Assembly: GCA_018261735.1 (NCBI GenBank)
Contig: JAGTRM010000015.1
Span: forward strand, 1 to 64,000
DNA: 64,000 nt
Direction of reading: 5' to 3'
DNA from: Pseudomonadota bacterium
Lineage (GTDB): Bacteria > Pseudomonadota > Gammaproteobacteria > Burkholderiales > Chitinibacteraceae
The position numbers and the translations under genes are program-made. The notes under the pieces are model-generated. The model searched no databases. It had not been told where the DNA came from and saw nothing but the letters and a program-made list of their open reading frames with translations. This document shows, piece by piece, positions 14,709 through 25,751 of this stretch (positions within the stretch are counted from its first letter, which is position 1; each line of letters opens with the position of its first letter).

Positions 14709-16295
14709 ATGCCGATTCGCATGGTGCTGATACGAATCCTGAGCCTCTGCTGTCTGGTCTTGCCCTTGTCGGCGCAGGCCGGGCAGCCCAGCGACTTGGT
14801 CGCGGCCGATAACAGCACGCGGGCCGAGCTGATCGAGCAATGGGCAGCCAACCCGACGCCGGAGCTGCTCACGCTGTTGCAGGCATTGCAGGACGGCAAG
14901 CTGCTGGGCGATACCAACGGCCGTGCCTATTTGCAGACCGATGCGGGCGTGGTCGATGCCGAAACCGGATCGCCGGTGAAGGTCGATGCCGGCACGCTGG
15001 ATGCCGTGCCGCTGAACAACCGGGTGCGCAACGCGCTGGATGTGGCGTTGTCTGCAACGAAAATTTCCGCGTCGGATCTGGCCACCCGCAAGGCGGCGGT
15101 GCAAACCCTGCAGGATGCCGCCAACCCGGCGTTGCTGCCGTTGGTGGAAAAGCAACTGGTGGCTGAAAGCAACGCGGGGCTCAAGAACCAACTGAGCCTG
15201 CTCGCGGCCAATATGCGCCTCGCGCATGCCGATCCGAAAGTGCGTATCGCCGCGCTGCAATCCTTGGCGGCGAGTAACGATCCGTCGATCAAATCGCGCA
15301 TCGAACCGCTGACACGCGCCGGGACAGAAGCCGATCCGGTGGTGCGCACCGAGGCGGCCAAGGCGCTGCAAGCGATCAAGCACCGCCTGGTGTGGCAGGA
15401 GTTCGCCGGCCACGCCTTCAGCGGGCTATCGCTCGGTTCGATCCTGCTGCTGGCCGCGCTGGGTCTTGCGATCACCTACGGTTTGCTCGGCGTGATCAAT
15501 ATGGCGCATGGCGAGCTGTTGATGATCGGCGCGTATGCCACTTTCACGGTGCAGGGCGTGTTCCGTCAGCACCTGCCGGGCCTCACCGACTGGTATCTGC
15601 TCGCGGCGCTGCCGGTGGCCTTTGTCGTCTCGGGGCTGGTCGGCATTGCACTGGAACGGCTGGTGATCCGCCATCTGTATGGCCGTCCGCTGGAAACCTT
15701 GCTCGCCACCTGGGGGATCAGCCTGTTCCTGATCCAGGCGATCCGTGTGCTGTTCGGCGCGCAGAACGTCGAGGTGGCCAACCCGTCCTGGATGTCTGGC
15801 GGCTGGCAGGTGACCGCCGCGCTGACGCTGCCGTTCAACCGCATGATCATCATCGCCTTTGCCGCCGCGGTGCTGGTGCTGACCTGGCTCTTGCTCAACA
15901 AGACGCGTCTGGGGCTCTTTGTGCGCGCCGTGACGCAGAACCGCCGCATGGCCGATTGCGTGGGCGTGCCGACCGGCCGGGTCGATATGCTGGCCTTTGG
16001 CCTGGGGTCCGGCATTGCCGGGCTGGCAGGCGTGGCGCTGACCCAGATCGGCAACGTCGGCCCGGATCTGGGCCAGAGCTACATCATCGATAGTTTCATG
16101 GTGGTGGTGCTGGGCGGGGTAGGGCAGCTGGCGGGCTCGGTGATCGCAGCGCTGGGGCTGGGGGTGGTCAACAAGGTGCTTGAGCCCTCGATTGGCGCGG
16201 TGCTGGGCAAGATCGTCATCCTGGTTTTCATCATTCTCTTTATCCAGAAACGGCCGATGGGGCTCTTTGCCCTCAAGGGCCGCGCTGTTGAGTGA
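14709..16295 (+). CDS. urtB: Urea ABC transporter, permease UrtB
   Basis: 528 residues from ATG 14709 (GGAG 8 bases upstream); upstream in-frame codons run through the repeat and are not plausible. Layout: a signal-like N-terminus (to about residue 24, ...LSAQAG), a periplasmic helical-repeat extension (about 30-230) that is characteristic of UrtB and absent from LivH, then a LivH-type permease with about eight membrane segments, starting at HAFSGLSLGSILLLAALGLAITYG and including NMAHGELLMIGAYATF. It pairs with UrtC as the inner-membrane channel and is served by UrtD and UrtE. Confidence 0.95.
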   Translation: MPIRMVLIRILSLCCLVLPLSAQAGQPSDLVAADNSTRAELIEQWAANPTPELLTLLQALQDGKLLGDTNGRAYLQTDAGVVDAETGSPVKVDAGTLDAVPLNNRVRNALDVALSATKISASDLATRKAAVQTLQDAANPALLPLVEKQLVAESNAGLKNQLSLLAANMRLAHADPKVRIAALQSLAASNDPSIKSRIEPLTRAGTEADPVVRTEAAKALQAIKHRLVWQEFAGHAFSGLSLGSILLLAALGLAITYGLLGVINMAHGELLMIGAYATFTVQGVFRQHLPGLTDWYLLAALPVAFVVSGLVGIALERLVIRHLYGRPLETLLATWGISLFLIQAIRVLFGAQNVEVANPSWMSGGWQVTAALTLPFNRMIIIAFAAAVLVLTWLLLNKTRLGLFVRAVTQNRRMADCVGVPTGRVDMLAFGLGSGIAGLAGVALTQIGNVGPDLGQSYIIDSFMVVVLGGVGQLAGSVIAALGLGVVNKVLEPSIGAVLGKIVILVFIILFIQKRPMGLFALKGRAVE

Positions 16296-16305
16296 GGCGC
16301 AACGC

Positions 16306-17406
16306 ATGACAACACCGATTTCTTTCCAACTCTGGCAGGGCTTGCCGCTCTGGTTGCGCATGGCGCTGCTGGTTCTGGTCGGACTGTTGCTGGTGGGTTT
16401 GCCCGCCGGGCATGCGCTGTTCCCCGAAGGCCATGCGCTGCATGTGTCCGCGTTTACGCTGTCGCTGGCAGGCAAGATCATGTGCTACATGATCGCAGCG
16501 CTGGCGCTCGATCTGGTTTGGGGTGTCGGCGGCATGTTGAGCCTGGGCCACGGGCTGTATTTCGCGCTCGGCGGCTATGCCATGGGCATGTATCTGATGC
16601 GATCGATTGGCCGGGAAGGTAACTATCAATCCGATCTGCCCGATTTCATGGTCTTTCTCGACTGGAAAGAGCTGCCCTGGTACTGGGTGGGTTCCAGCCA
16701 TTTCCTCTGGGCGCTGTTCCTCGTGGTCGCGGTGCCGGGCCTGCTGGCGCTGGTGTTCGGCTACTTTGCCTTCAAGAGCCGCATCAAGGGCGTGTATTTC
16801 TCGATCATCACCCAGGCGCTGACCTATGCCGCGATGCTGCTGTTCTTTCGCAACGAAACCGGCTTTGGCGGCAACAACGGCTTTACCGATTTCAAACGCA
16901 TCCTGGGTTTCCCGATCGCCGCGCCCGCTACCCGCGCCGTGCTGTTCCTGCTGACCGGCGCGCTGCTGGCGGCGAGCCTGTGGTTTGCGATCAAGCTGGT
17001 GCGCTCCAAATATGGCCGGGTGCTGACCGCGATCCGCGATGCCGAATCGCGTGTGATGTTCTGCGGCTACAACCCGTTCGGTTTCAAGCTGTTTGTCTGG
17101 GTGATCTCGGCCATGATCTGCGGGCTGGCCGGCGCGCTGTACGTGCCGCAGGTCGGCATCATCAACCCCGGTGAAATGAGCGCGGCCAATTCGATCGAAA
17201 TGGCGATCTGGGTCGCGGTCGGCGGGCGCGGCACACTGGTCGGCCCCTTGATCGGCGCGGCACTGGTCAACGGCGCCAAGAGCTGGTTCACCGTGGCCTT
17301 TGCCGAATACTGGCTGTTCTTTCTGGGCGCGTTGTTCATCGGCGTCACGCTCTTCCTGCCTAACGGCGTGCTGGGCCTGATTGCCAAACTGCGGGGGATC
17401 AAATGA
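16306..17406 (+). CDS. urtC: Urea ABC transporter, permease UrtC
   Basis: 366 residues, LivM-type permease with about nine membrane segments. Visible: the family block LDLVWGVGGMLSLGHGLYFALGGYAMGMYLM and a later AMICGLAGALYVPQVGIINPGE. ATG 16306 was chosen: it lies 10 bases after the urtB stop, whereas earlier in-frame codons lie within urtB. It overlaps urtD by ATGA, so UrtC and UrtD are translationally coupled. Confidence 0.95.
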   Translation: MTTPISFQLWQGLPLWLRMALLVLVGLLLVGLPAGHALFPEGHALHVSAFTLSLAGKIMCYMIAALALDLVWGVGGMLSLGHGLYFALGGYAMGMYLMRSIGREGNYQSDLPDFMVFLDWKELPWYWVGSSHFLWALFLVVAVPGLLALVFGYFAFKSRIKGVYFSIITQALTYAAMLLFFRNETGFGGNNGFTDFKRILGFPIAAPATRAVLFLLTGALLAASLWFAIKLVRSKYGRVLTAIRDAESRVMFCGYNPFGFKLFVWVISAMICGLAGALYVPQVGIINPGEMSAANSIEMAIWVAVGGRGTLVGPLIGAALVNGAKSWFTVAFAEYWLFFLGALFIGVTLFLPNGVLGLIAKLRGIK

Positions 17407-18227
17407 GCGCAACGATTCATCCTTTCGATGGCGGGGCGTCCGGGGACGCCGGTGGCGCGCGCGTGCTGCAGCCGGGGCTCGATGTCAGCCATGGCCAGAT
17501 GCTTTACCTGGAAGACATCACCGTTTCCTTCGACGGTTTCCGGGCACTCAACAAGCTGACGCTCTACATCGGTCAGGGCGAGCTGCGCTGCATTATCGGC
17601 CCCAACGGCGCAGGAAAGACCACGATGATGGACGTGATCACCGGCAAGACCCGGCCAGACAGCGGCACGGCGTTTTTCGGCCAGACGCTCGATCTGACCC
17701 GCATGACCGAGCCGCAGATCGCGCAGGCCGGCATCGGGCGCAAGTTCCAGAAACCGACCGTGTTCGAGGCGATGAGCGTCTACGACAACCTCGAACTGGC
17801 GATGAAGACGCAGAAATCGGTCTGGGCCAGCCTGAAGGCTCGGTTAAGTGGCGAAGAGCGTGACCGCATCGACGCCACGCTGCAGCGCATCCGCCTGAAA
17901 AACGAATACCTGCGCCCGGCCGGGCTGCTCTCGCACGGCCAGAAACAGTGGTTGGAGATCGGCATGCTGCTGATGCAGGAGCCGCTGCTGTTGCTGCTCG
18001 ACGAGCCGGTGGCCGGGATGACCGATGCCGAAACCGATGCCACGGCCGAGCTGTTCCTGGAACTCGCGAACAAGCACACGCTGATGGTGGTCGAGCACGA
18101 CATGGGCTTTGTCGGCAAGATTGCCGACAAGGTCACCGTGCTGCACGAGGGCAGCGTGTTGGCGGAAGGATCGCTGGATGAGGTGCAGGCGAACGAGCGC
18201 GTGATCGAGGTCTACCTGGGACGCTAA
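17403..18227 (+). CDS. urtD: Urea ABC transporter, ATP-binding subunit UrtD
   Basis: 274 residues, LivG-type ATPase. Walker A GPNGAGKT near residue 73, a signature-type LLSHGQKQWLEIG, Walker B LLLLLDEPVAGM, and the H-loop VVEHDMGFVG. The replacement of the usual Ser-Gly-Gly signature by SHGQ is normal for UrtD. The N-terminal 30 residues before the ABC fold are an extension also seen in this subfamily. It works with UrtE as the ATPase pair of the importer. Confidence 0.95.
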   Translation: MSATIHPFDGGASGDAGGARVLQPGLDVSHGQMLYLEDITVSFDGFRALNKLTLYIGQGELRCIIGPNGAGKTTMMDVITGKTRPDSGTAFFGQTLDLTRMTEPQIAQAGIGRKFQKPTVFEAMSVYDNLELAMKTQKSVWASLKARLSGEERDRIDATLQRIRLKNEYLRPAGLLSHGQKQWLEIGMLLMQEPLLLLLDEPVAGMTDAETDATAELFLELANKHTLMVVEHDMGFVGKIADKVTVLHEGSVLAEGSLDEVQANERVIEVYLGR

Positions 18228-18277
18228 CGGGCGGCTGCGCCTGCGCATCTTGCGGTCGGGCGGTGCTCGGAATGCTC

Positions 18278-18360
18278 ATGGACTTACATGTCCATTCCGC
18301 TTCCTGTGCTCCGGCCTTCCGCAACCTGCTTTGGCTCGCTCGCCCGTTGGAGGTGGTATG
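18278..18360. repeat. Dispersed element between urtD and urtE
   Basis: ATGGAC (18278-18283) / GTCCAT (18290-18295), then TTCCGCTTCC, CCGGCCTTCC and GCAACCTGCTTTGGCTCGCT. It aligns with 14371-14425 (urtA/urtB gap); its tail also recurs at about 3069-3093. These look like copies of one repeat family inserted between genes of the same operon. Confidence 0.6.
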
Positions 18361-18380
18361 CCTCTACTGAGGAAACGAAA

Positions 18381-19079
18381 ATGTTGAACGTGAGCAATCT
18401 GAACCAATACTACGGCGGGAGCCACATCCTGCGCGATGTGGCACTCGAAGCACCCATCGGCGAAGTGACCTGTATTCTCGGGCGAAACGGCGTGGGCAAG
18501 ACTACGCTGCTGAAATGCCTGATGGGCGTGATTCCGGCCAAAAGCGGCGAAATGCAGTGGATGGGCAAGTCGATCATGAAAATGAGCCCGCACGAGCGCG
18601 TGGCCGCCGGCATTGCCTATGTGCCGCAGGGGCGCGAGATTTTCGGGCGGCTGACCGTGGAAGAGAACCTGCTGATGGGCATGGCGCGTCTGCCCGGTCG
18701 CGAGGCGAAAAAGGTGCCGGAAGAAGTCTACGCCATGTTCCCGGTGCTCAAGGAAATGCGCCATCGGCGTGGCGGCGATCTCTCCGGGGGGCAACAACAG
18801 CAACTGGCCATCGGCCGGGCGCTGGTTAGCCGACCCACTTTGCTGATCCTCGATGAACCGACCGAGGGCATCCAGCCCTCGATCATCAAACTGATCGGGC
18901 AGGTGATCCGCCAATTGGCCGAACGCGGCGACATGGCGATTCTGCTGGTCGAGCAGTATTACGATTTTGCCGCCGAGCTGGCGGACCGCTACCTGGTGAT
19001 GGAACGCGGCGAGGTGATCCGCAAAGGGGCTGGCTCGGAACTTGCTCTACCCGAGGTCAAGGCGCTGGTCGCCATATAA
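18381..19079 (+). CDS. urtE: Urea ABC transporter, ATP-binding subunit UrtE
   Basis: 232 residues, LivF-type ATPase. Walker A GRNGVGKTT, signature LSGGQQQQLAIGRAL, Walker B LLILDEPTEGIQPS, H-loop LLVEQYYDF. The start is ATG 18381 with GAGGA upstream. It is separated from urtD by a dispersed repeat (18228-18380) and followed only 20 bases later by ureD, joining importer and urease genes into one run. Confidence 0.95.
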   Translation: MLNVSNLNQYYGGSHILRDVALEAPIGEVTCILGRNGVGKTTLLKCLMGVIPAKSGEMQWMGKSIMKMSPHERVAAGIAYVPQGREIFGRLTVEENLLMGMARLPGREAKKVPEEVYAMFPVLKEMRHRRGGDLSGGQQQQLAIGRALVSRPTLLILDEPTEGIQPSIIKLIGQVIRQLAERGDMAILLVEQYYDFAAELADRYLVMERGEVIRKGAGSELALPEVKALVAI

Positions 19080-19099
19080 AAGAGTTGCAACAAATCGAT

Positions 19100-19948
19100 A
19101 TGGATCGCGCACCAGATTGCATCGTCAGCGGTTTTGACAACTGGCAAGCCAGCCTGGCGCTGGGCTATGCGCGCACAAACATGGGCACCGTTCCTGTGCG
19201 TCGTATGCACCACGGCCCTTTAAGGGTGCAAAAGCACCTGTACCCGGAAGGTCCGGAAGTTTGCCAGCACATCATCGTGCATCCGCCGGGCGGCATTGCC
19301 GGCGGTGATCAGCTCAAGATCGACGTGGCGCTGGAACGCGATGCCCATGCCTTGATCACCAGCCCCGGTGCGGCCAAGTGGTATCGCGGCTTTGGCCGTG
19401 CGGCGCAACAGGATCTGACGACCCGTCTGGAGCAGGGCGCGATCCTGGAATGGCTGCCGCAGGAAACCATCCTTTTCAATGGCGCGGATGTCACGATAGC
19501 CAACCGCTTCGATCTGGCCGCCGATGCCCGCCTGCTGGCGATGGAAGTGGTCAGCCTCGGGCGCCGGGCCTGTGGCGAACAGTTCCAGGAAGGCTGCTGG
19601 CGGCAGAAAACTGAAATTCGCCGCGCCGGACGGCTACTCTGGCATGAACAGATTGCCTTGCCCGGTGGCTCGCCCTTGCTGGATTCGCCGATTGGCATGG
19701 CCGGTTTCCCGGTTACTGGCAACCTGATCTGGGTTGGCCCTGCTTTGCCGCAAGAAATAACCGATGCCTGTCGTGTGCTGGACGTGGAAGGCAGGCTGGC
19801 CATCACGCAACTGCCGGATATCTGGGTGGCCCGCTATCTGGGGCCGGGAACCGAAGCCGCGCATGCCGCGCTGCGGGCGGTCTGGGCGCTGGTTCGCCCA
19901 GTCGCTCTGGGCCGTGCTGCCGTGGCCCCGCGGATCTGGGCGACATAA
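19100..19948 (+). CDS. ureD: Urease accessory protein UreD
   Basis: 282 residues from ATG 19100. A TTG at 19085 in the same frame is an alternative, but neither has a strong ribosome site. Family blocks seen: KHLYPEGPEVCQHIIVHPPGGIAGGDQL, SPGAAKWYRG, and EWLPQETILFNGA. UreD binds apo-urease and, with UreF and UreG, forms the complex through which nickel reaches the active site. First gene of ureDAJBCEFG. Confidence 0.94.
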   Translation: MDRAPDCIVSGFDNWQASLALGYARTNMGTVPVRRMHHGPLRVQKHLYPEGPEVCQHIIVHPPGGIAGGDQLKIDVALERDAHALITSPGAAKWYRGFGRAAQQDLTTRLEQGAILEWLPQETILFNGADVTIANRFDLAADARLLAMEVVSLGRRACGEQFQEGCWRQKTEIRRAGRLLWHEQIALPGGSPLLDSPIGMAGFPVTGNLIWVGPALPQEITDACRVLDVEGRLAITQLPDIWVARYLGPGTEAAHAALRAVWALVRPVALGRAAVAPRIWAT

Positions 19949-19978
19949 AACGATTGAATAATTGATCAGGAGAAACGG

Positions 19979-20281
19979 ATGGAACTCACCCCGCGCGAAA
20001 AAGACAAGTTGCTGCTGTTTACCGCAGGCCTCGTGGCCGAACGCCGCCTGGCGCGCGGCGTGGTGCTCAACTACCCGGAAGCCGTGGCGTATATCTCCTG
20101 CGCGATTCTGGAAGGCGCGCGCGACGGGCGCAGCGTGGCCGAGCTGATGAGCTTTGGCACCACGCTCTTGACGCGGGATCAGGTCATGGAAGGCGTACCC
20201 GAGATGATTCCGGAAATCCAGGTCGAAGCTACTTTCCCGGACGGCACCAAGCTTGTCACCGTTCACCAACCTATCGTCTAA
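19979..20281 (+). CDS. ureA: Urease gamma subunit
   Basis: 100 residues, the standard size. It opens with [20 protein letters not shown] and ends with [11 protein letters not shown], both diagnostic. AGGAG lies upstream of ATG 19979. Smallest structural subunit of the three-subunit (gamma, beta, alpha) urease typical of proteobacteria. Confidence 0.97.
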   Translation: MELTPREKDKLLLFTAGLVAERRLARGVVLNYPEAVAYISCAILEGARDGRSVAELMSFGTTLLTRDQVMEGVPEMIPEIQVEATFPDGTKLVTVHQPIV

Positions 20282-20296
20282 CCCAGGAGCTCCCTC

Positions 20297-20884
20297 ATGA
20301 AAAATTTGCGTTCGTTTGCTGTTGCTGCCCTAGCTCTGTTGCCCGGCCTCGCGCTGGCCCATATCGGTGTCGATGCCGGCAGCCATCATGGTTCGGCGTT
20401 TATGATCGGGCTGGTACACCCGTTCACCGGCATGGATCACATGGCGGCGATGCTGGCCGTTGGCGTCTGGAGTGTTCTGGTTACCCGGCAGGTATGGGTG
20501 ATGCCGGTCGCGTTTGCCGGGTTGCTGCTGGTCGGCGGCCTGATCGGTTTCAGCGGCGCCGCGGTGCCGATGGTTGAACCGATGATTGCCGCATCGCTTC
20601 TGGTGCTGGGCCTCCTGATCGGTGCGCGCGTGCGGTTGCCACTGTTGATGGGCGCAGTATTGGTCGGCCTGTTTGCCGTTTTCCATGGCGTGGCGCACGG
20701 CAGCGAACTGCCTGCCGCACAAGCCGTGGCGGCATTGTCGGGCATGGTGCTGGGCACGCTGGCTCTGCATCTATCCGGCATGGTGCTCGGCGTATTGTTC
20801 AAGCAGCGCAGTGCCTGGTATTCGCGAGTTCTCGGTGGCGGCATCGCGTTGATGGGCGCCGGCTTCCTGGTCAGTGCACTCTGA
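20297..20884 (+). CDS. ureJ: HupE/UreJ family membrane protein (putative nickel permease)
   Basis: 195 residues, with a signal peptide (to about residue 21, ...GLALA) followed by HIGVDAGSH and about six membrane segments. The histidine-bearing motif HPFTGMDHMAAMLAVG (about 41-56) is the HupE/UreJ signature thought to take part in metal handling. It sits between ureA and ureB; this ureA-ureJ-ureB order is known in betaproteobacteria. A role in nickel supply to urease is inferred from family and position. Confidence 0.9.
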   Translation: MKNLRSFAVAALALLPGLALAHIGVDAGSHHGSAFMIGLVHPFTGMDHMAAMLAVGVWSVLVTRQVWVMPVAFAGLLLVGGLIGFSGAAVPMVEPMIAASLLVLGLLIGARVRLPLLMGAVLVGLFAVFHGVAHGSELPAAQAVAALSGMVLGTLALHLSGMVLGVLFKQRSAWYSRVLGGGIALMGAGFLVSAL

Positions 20885-20893
20885 GGGGCCAAC

Positions 20894-21199
20894 ATGATTC
20901 CGGGCGAAATGCAGGTGAGTGAGGGCGAGATCGAAATCAATGCCGGGCGGCAGACGGTCTCGCTGGTGGTGGCCAACGTGGGCGATCGGCCGATCCAGGT
21001 CGGCTCGCACTACCATTTTTTTGAAACCAACGATTTTCTGCAGTTCGATCGCGCGCAAGCACGCGGCTTCCGCCTCAACATCGCGGCCGGAACGGCAGTG
21101 CGTTTCGAGCCGGGCCAAACCCGGACCGTGGAGCTGGTCGCGTTGGCGGGTGAACGGGCGGTGTACGGCTTTCAGGGCAAGGTAATGGGGAAATTGTGA
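20894..21199 (+). CDS. ureB: Urease beta subunit
   Basis: 101 residues. It begins [18 protein letters not shown] and contains the hallmark [12 protein letters not shown] and [12 protein letters not shown]. It is a separate gene, not fused to ureA. Nine bases follow the ureJ stop. The stop codon lies inside the left arm of the inverted repeat that separates it from ureC. Confidence 0.97.
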   Translation: MIPGEMQVSEGEIEINAGRQTVSLVVANVGDRPIQVGSHYHFFETNDFLQFDRAQARGFRLNIAAGTAVRFEPGQTRTVELVALAGERAVYGFQGKVMGKL

Positions 21200-21256
21200 G
21201 GAGTTAGGAGTGAGGCGGGAGGAGTAACCCCTCACTTTTAACACCTCACTCCTCAC
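21196..21256. repeat. Inverted repeat between ureB and ureC
   Basis: Arms GTGAGGAG (21196-21203) and CTCCTCAC (21249-21256), with further GAGTGAGG/CCTCACT pairing inside. A close relative lies between fdx and iscX (38049-38082). Within an operon such a stem may affect mRNA processing or translation of ureC. Confidence 0.6.
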
Positions 21257-21271
21257 ACAGGAGAAACACGA

Positions 21272-22975
<1,704 letters not shown>

Positions 22976-22986
22976 AAGATGCACGC

Positions 22987-23478
22987 ATGCTGGTTTTGAC
23001 CAAACGAACCGAATCAACGGAAACCGCGCTGGAATTGCCGCTACCGTATGAATACCGCCAGAAAGCGCGATTTCGCACGCGGATTCCTGAAGGCGAAGAG
23101 GTCGGCTGGTTCTTGGAGCACGACGGCCGTCCGTTGCGTGGCGGCGATTGCCTGCTGGCCGAGGATGGCCGCGTGGTGCGCATGGTGGCCAAGGCCGAGG
23201 CCGTGCTGCATGTCACGGCCAACACGCCATTGGAGCTGACCCGCGCGGCGTATCACCTCGGCAATCGCCATGTGCCGCTGCAAGTGGGGGAGGGCTGGCT
23301 GCGCCTGCTCGATGACTATGTGCTGGCCGATATGCTGGCACAGCTGGGCGTCACGGTCGTCAAGCTCGAAGCGCCATTCGAGCCCGAGGCCGGCGCGTAT
23401 GGTGGCGGCAGCCATCACAGTCACGGCGATCCGGAATTTCACAGCAAGCCCAAATTGCACCTGTTCGGCGGGCGCTGA
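22987..23478 (+). CDS. ureE: Urease accessory protein UreE (nickel chaperone)
   Basis: 163 residues from ATG 22987 (MLVLTKRTES); a TTG at 22972 overlapping the ureC stop is in frame but has no ribosome site. Two-domain UreE with the conserved dimer-interface histidine in YHLGNRHVPLQV (H95) and a moderately histidine-rich tail (GGGSHHSHGDPEFHSKPKLH) that binds nickel. It delivers nickel to UreG. Confidence 0.95.
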   Translation: MLVLTKRTESTETALELPLPYEYRQKARFRTRIPEGEEVGWFLEHDGRPLRGGDCLLAEDGRVVRMVAKAEAVLHVTANTPLELTRAAYHLGNRHVPLQVGEGWLRLLDDYVLADMLAQLGVTVVKLEAPFEPEAGAYGGGSHHSHGDPEFHSKPKLHLFGGR

Positions 23479-23480
23479 TC

Positions 23481-24140
23481 ATGGATATGGCCGCTTTCCA
23501 GCTTCTGCGCCTGGCGAGTCCCGCCTTGCCGATCGGTGCCTACAGTTATTCGCAGGGCATGGAATCGGCCATCGAGCATGAGGTGGTGCGCGATTCGGCC
23601 ACGGCCCGGGTCTGGATCGCCGATCAACTGAACGGCCCGGTCGGTCGCTGGGAAGCGCCGTTGCTCTGGCATTCGCTGCTGGCTGCGGAACAGGAAAACT
23701 GGATGCAACTCGATGCGCTGAACCAGCGCTGGCTGGCGAGCCGCGAAACCCGCGAGCTGCGCGCCGAGACCGAACAAACCGGCTATTCGCTGATCCAGTT
23801 GTTGAAAGCGCTCGATGGCGGCGAATTGCCGCTGGCCGGGCCGGTGGGTTTGTTGGCCGCCTGGGCGCTGGCCGCCAGGCACTGGCATATCTACCCGCAG
23901 GCAGCATTGCAGGCCTACCTGTGGAGCTGGCAGGAAAACCAAGTGATGGTGTTGATGAAAGCGCTGCCGATGGGGCAGGTGGCCGGGCAGAAACTGCTCG
24001 GCGAGCTGTTGCCGGAACTGGAAGCCGCAACCCAACTGGCGCAAAGCCTGCCGGAAGACGAGCTTTCCGGCTTTGCCCCGGCGCTGGCGTGGCTGTCGGC
24101 GCGGCATGAAATTCAATACAGCAGATTATTCAGGTCGTAA
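23481..24140 (+). CDS. ureF: Urease accessory protein UreF
   Basis: 219 residues, all helical. It opens with [27 protein letters not shown], the family signature, and ends [13 protein letters not shown]. UreF bridges UreD and UreG and gates GTP hydrolysis in nickel insertion. It starts two bases after the ureE stop, so translation is probably coupled. Confidence 0.95.
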   Translation: MDMAAFQLLRLASPALPIGAYSYSQGMESAIEHEVVRDSATARVWIADQLNGPVGRWEAPLLWHSLLAAEQENWMQLDALNQRWLASRETRELRAETEQTGYSLIQLLKALDGGELPLAGPVGLLAAWALAARHWHIYPQAALQAYLWSWQENQVMVLMKALPMGQVAGQKLLGELLPELEAATQLAQSLPEDELSGFAPALAWLSARHEIQYSRLFRS

Positions 24141-24157
24141 TAAAAATGGAGACAAAC

Positions 24158-24772
24158 ATGAAGAAACCCCCTCTGCGCGTGGGCATCGGCGGGCCGGTCG
24201 GCTCGGGCAAAACCGCACTGACGCTGGCGTTGTGCAAGGCCATGCGCGAAAAATACAACGTGGCCGCTGTGACCAATGACATCTACACCCAGGAAGACGC
24301 GCAGTTCCTGGTGCGCAACGAGGCGCTGACGCCGGATCGCATCATCGGCGTGGAAACCGGCGGCTGCCCGCATACGGCAATCCGCGAGGATGCCTCGATC
24401 AATCTCGAAGCAATCGCGCGTCTGAACGAGCGTTTCCCCGATCTGGACGTGATTTTCGTGGAAAGCGGCGGCGACAATCTTGCGGCGACTTTCAGTCCGG
24501 AACTGTCCGATCTCACGCTGTACGTGATCGATGTGGCCGCGGGCGAAAAGATTCCGCGCAAGGGCGGGCCGGGCATCATGAAATCCGACCTGTTGATCAT
24601 CAACAAGATCGACCTTGCGCCGATGGTGGGGGCTTCGCTCGAAGTGATGGATCACGATGCCAAGAAAATGCGCGGCGAGCGGCCTTTCCTGTTTTCCAAC
24701 ATGAAAACGGGATTTTCGCTCGACCGGATCATCGGCTTCATCGAGACCCAGGGCATGCTGAGCGCGGCTTGA
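24158..24772 (+). CDS. ureG: Urease accessory GTPase UreG
   Basis: 204 residues from ATG 24158, selected because GGAG lies 7 bases upstream; an ATG at 24146 is in frame. P-loop GGPVGSGK at 11-18, the metal-binding C-P-H of [15 protein letters not shown], and guanine-recognition NKID. It couples GTP hydrolysis to nickel delivery. Last gene of the urease run; it converges on the next gene with a single base between them. Confidence 0.96.
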   Translation: MKKPPLRVGIGGPVGSGKTALTLALCKAMREKYNVAAVTNDIYTQEDAQFLVRNEALTPDRIIGVETGGCPHTAIREDASINLEAIARLNERFPDLDVIFVESGGDNLAATFSPELSDLTLYVIDVAAGEKIPRKGGPGIMKSDLLIINKIDLAPMVGASLEVMDHDAKKMRGERPFLFSNMKTGFSLDRIIGFIETQGMLSAA

Positions 24773-24773
24773 G

Positions 24774-25187
24774 TCAGCCTTTGGCCGGTGCGGCCTGCTT
24801 GACGCGGTAGGCGCAATACCCGGGCCGCGGCCCGATCTGCGGATGGTTGCGGCAGGTGTTGGGCCGTTTTTCGTAGATCGTGCAACGGCGGGTTTGCGCA
24901 TCCAGGTAGCGGCAGTCGTGATTGGCGCGCCGCGCCAGCGTAAATATGCTGTTCTTGAAGTTGAAGTGTTCGATGATGCCGGCCTTCATCAGCCGCTTGG
25001 CAATCTGCTTGGCGGGTTCCCCGGCTTCAAACTCGTCCACCACGCCCATGCGCACCAGATCCGGCAGTTTGACTTCAACCGGCATGGTGCAGCAGGTCGC
25101 CATGCAGTGCTCGCAGAGTCCGGCACGGTATTTCAGCCAGGTGCCCAGGCGGTCCAGATCGGAAAGGTGAATGAGGGGTTTGTTCAT
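24774..25187 (-). CDS. YkgJ family cysteine-cluster protein
   Basis: 137 residues with many cysteines: CEHCMATCCTMPVEV near 22-36, then CRYLD, CTIYEKRPNTCRNHP and a final YCAYRV. The pattern is that of the UPF0153/YkgJ family, thought to bind zinc or an iron-sulphur cluster; its function is unknown. It is divergent from the cold-shock gene. No promoter is evident. Confidence 0.8.
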   Translation of the reverse strand: MNKPLIHLSDLDRLGTWLKYRAGLCEHCMATCCTMPVEVKLPDLVRMGVVDEFEAGEPAKQIAKRLMKAGIIEHFNFKNSIFTLARRANHDCRYLDAQTRRCTIYEKRPNTCRNHPQIGPRPGYCAYRVKQAAPAKG

Positions 25188-25475
25188 AAGGGAAAGGGCA
25201 GATCAACGAGACGTGATTCTGCCTGCTCACGCGCTCCCCGGCCAGCCTTGATGAGGATTTCCCTCTGCCCGCCTGTCGTTCGTGAAAAATAAAGGTTGCC
25301 AAACAGGGCGCAGAGGTCCACAGTGCAGTCAGCGATTTTCAAGTAGTGTTGTTTTTGCCCGGCTTTGTACCTTTCTTTTCTTGTGGTACTTCAGTTTGTC
25401 ATTCCCGCCGTCTTGATGCTCGCCCAACAGGGCAGTCAGTCCCTTTTCTATTCTCTTTTTCAAGGAACTCAAGAC

Positions 25476-25682
25476 ATGACAACAGGTACCGTAAAGTGGT
25501 TCAACGATTCCAAGGGCTTCGGCTTCATTACTCCTGATGGTGGTGGCGACGATCTGTTCGCGCACTTTTCCGCCATTCAAAACCAAGGTTTCAAAACGCT
25601 CGCTGAAAACCAGCGCGTGAGCTTCGAAATCACCACTGGCCCCAAAGGCAAACAGGCTTCCAATATCTGCCCGGCTGAATAA
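25476..25682 (+). CDS. Cold-shock protein (CspA family)
   Basis: 68 residues, a single OB-fold. RNA-binding motifs KGFGFITPD and DLFAHFSAI are intact, with GTVKWFN at the start. ATG 25476 has AAGGA nine bases upstream; a long untranslated leader precedes it, usual for cold-shock mRNAs. It acts as an RNA chaperone. It is followed by a terminator and then an IF-1 gene. Confidence 0.95.
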   Translation: MTTGTVKWFNDSKGFGFITPDGGGDDLFAHFSAIQNQGFKTLAENQRVSFEITTGPKGKQASNICPAE

Positions 25683-25706
25683 GCTGAGTGGCATTGCCTG
25701 ACCAGA

Positions 25707-25738
25707 GCCCGGCGTTGCCGGGCTTTTCTGCTTTTTTC
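25707..25738 (+). terminator. Terminator between the cold-shock gene and infA paralogue
   Basis: AGCCCGGC (25707-25714) / GCCGGGCT (25718-25725), loop GTT, then TTTCTGCTTTTTT. It leaves 14 bases before ATG 25752, so the IF-1 gene may be fed by readthrough. Confidence 0.85.
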
Positions 25739-25751
25739 AAAGGAATGCCCA

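Noticed and set aside
20297..20884. ureJ between ureA and ureB as a novel arrangement
   Set aside because: The ureDAJBCEFG order is already known in betaproteobacteria, so it is not reported as unusual.
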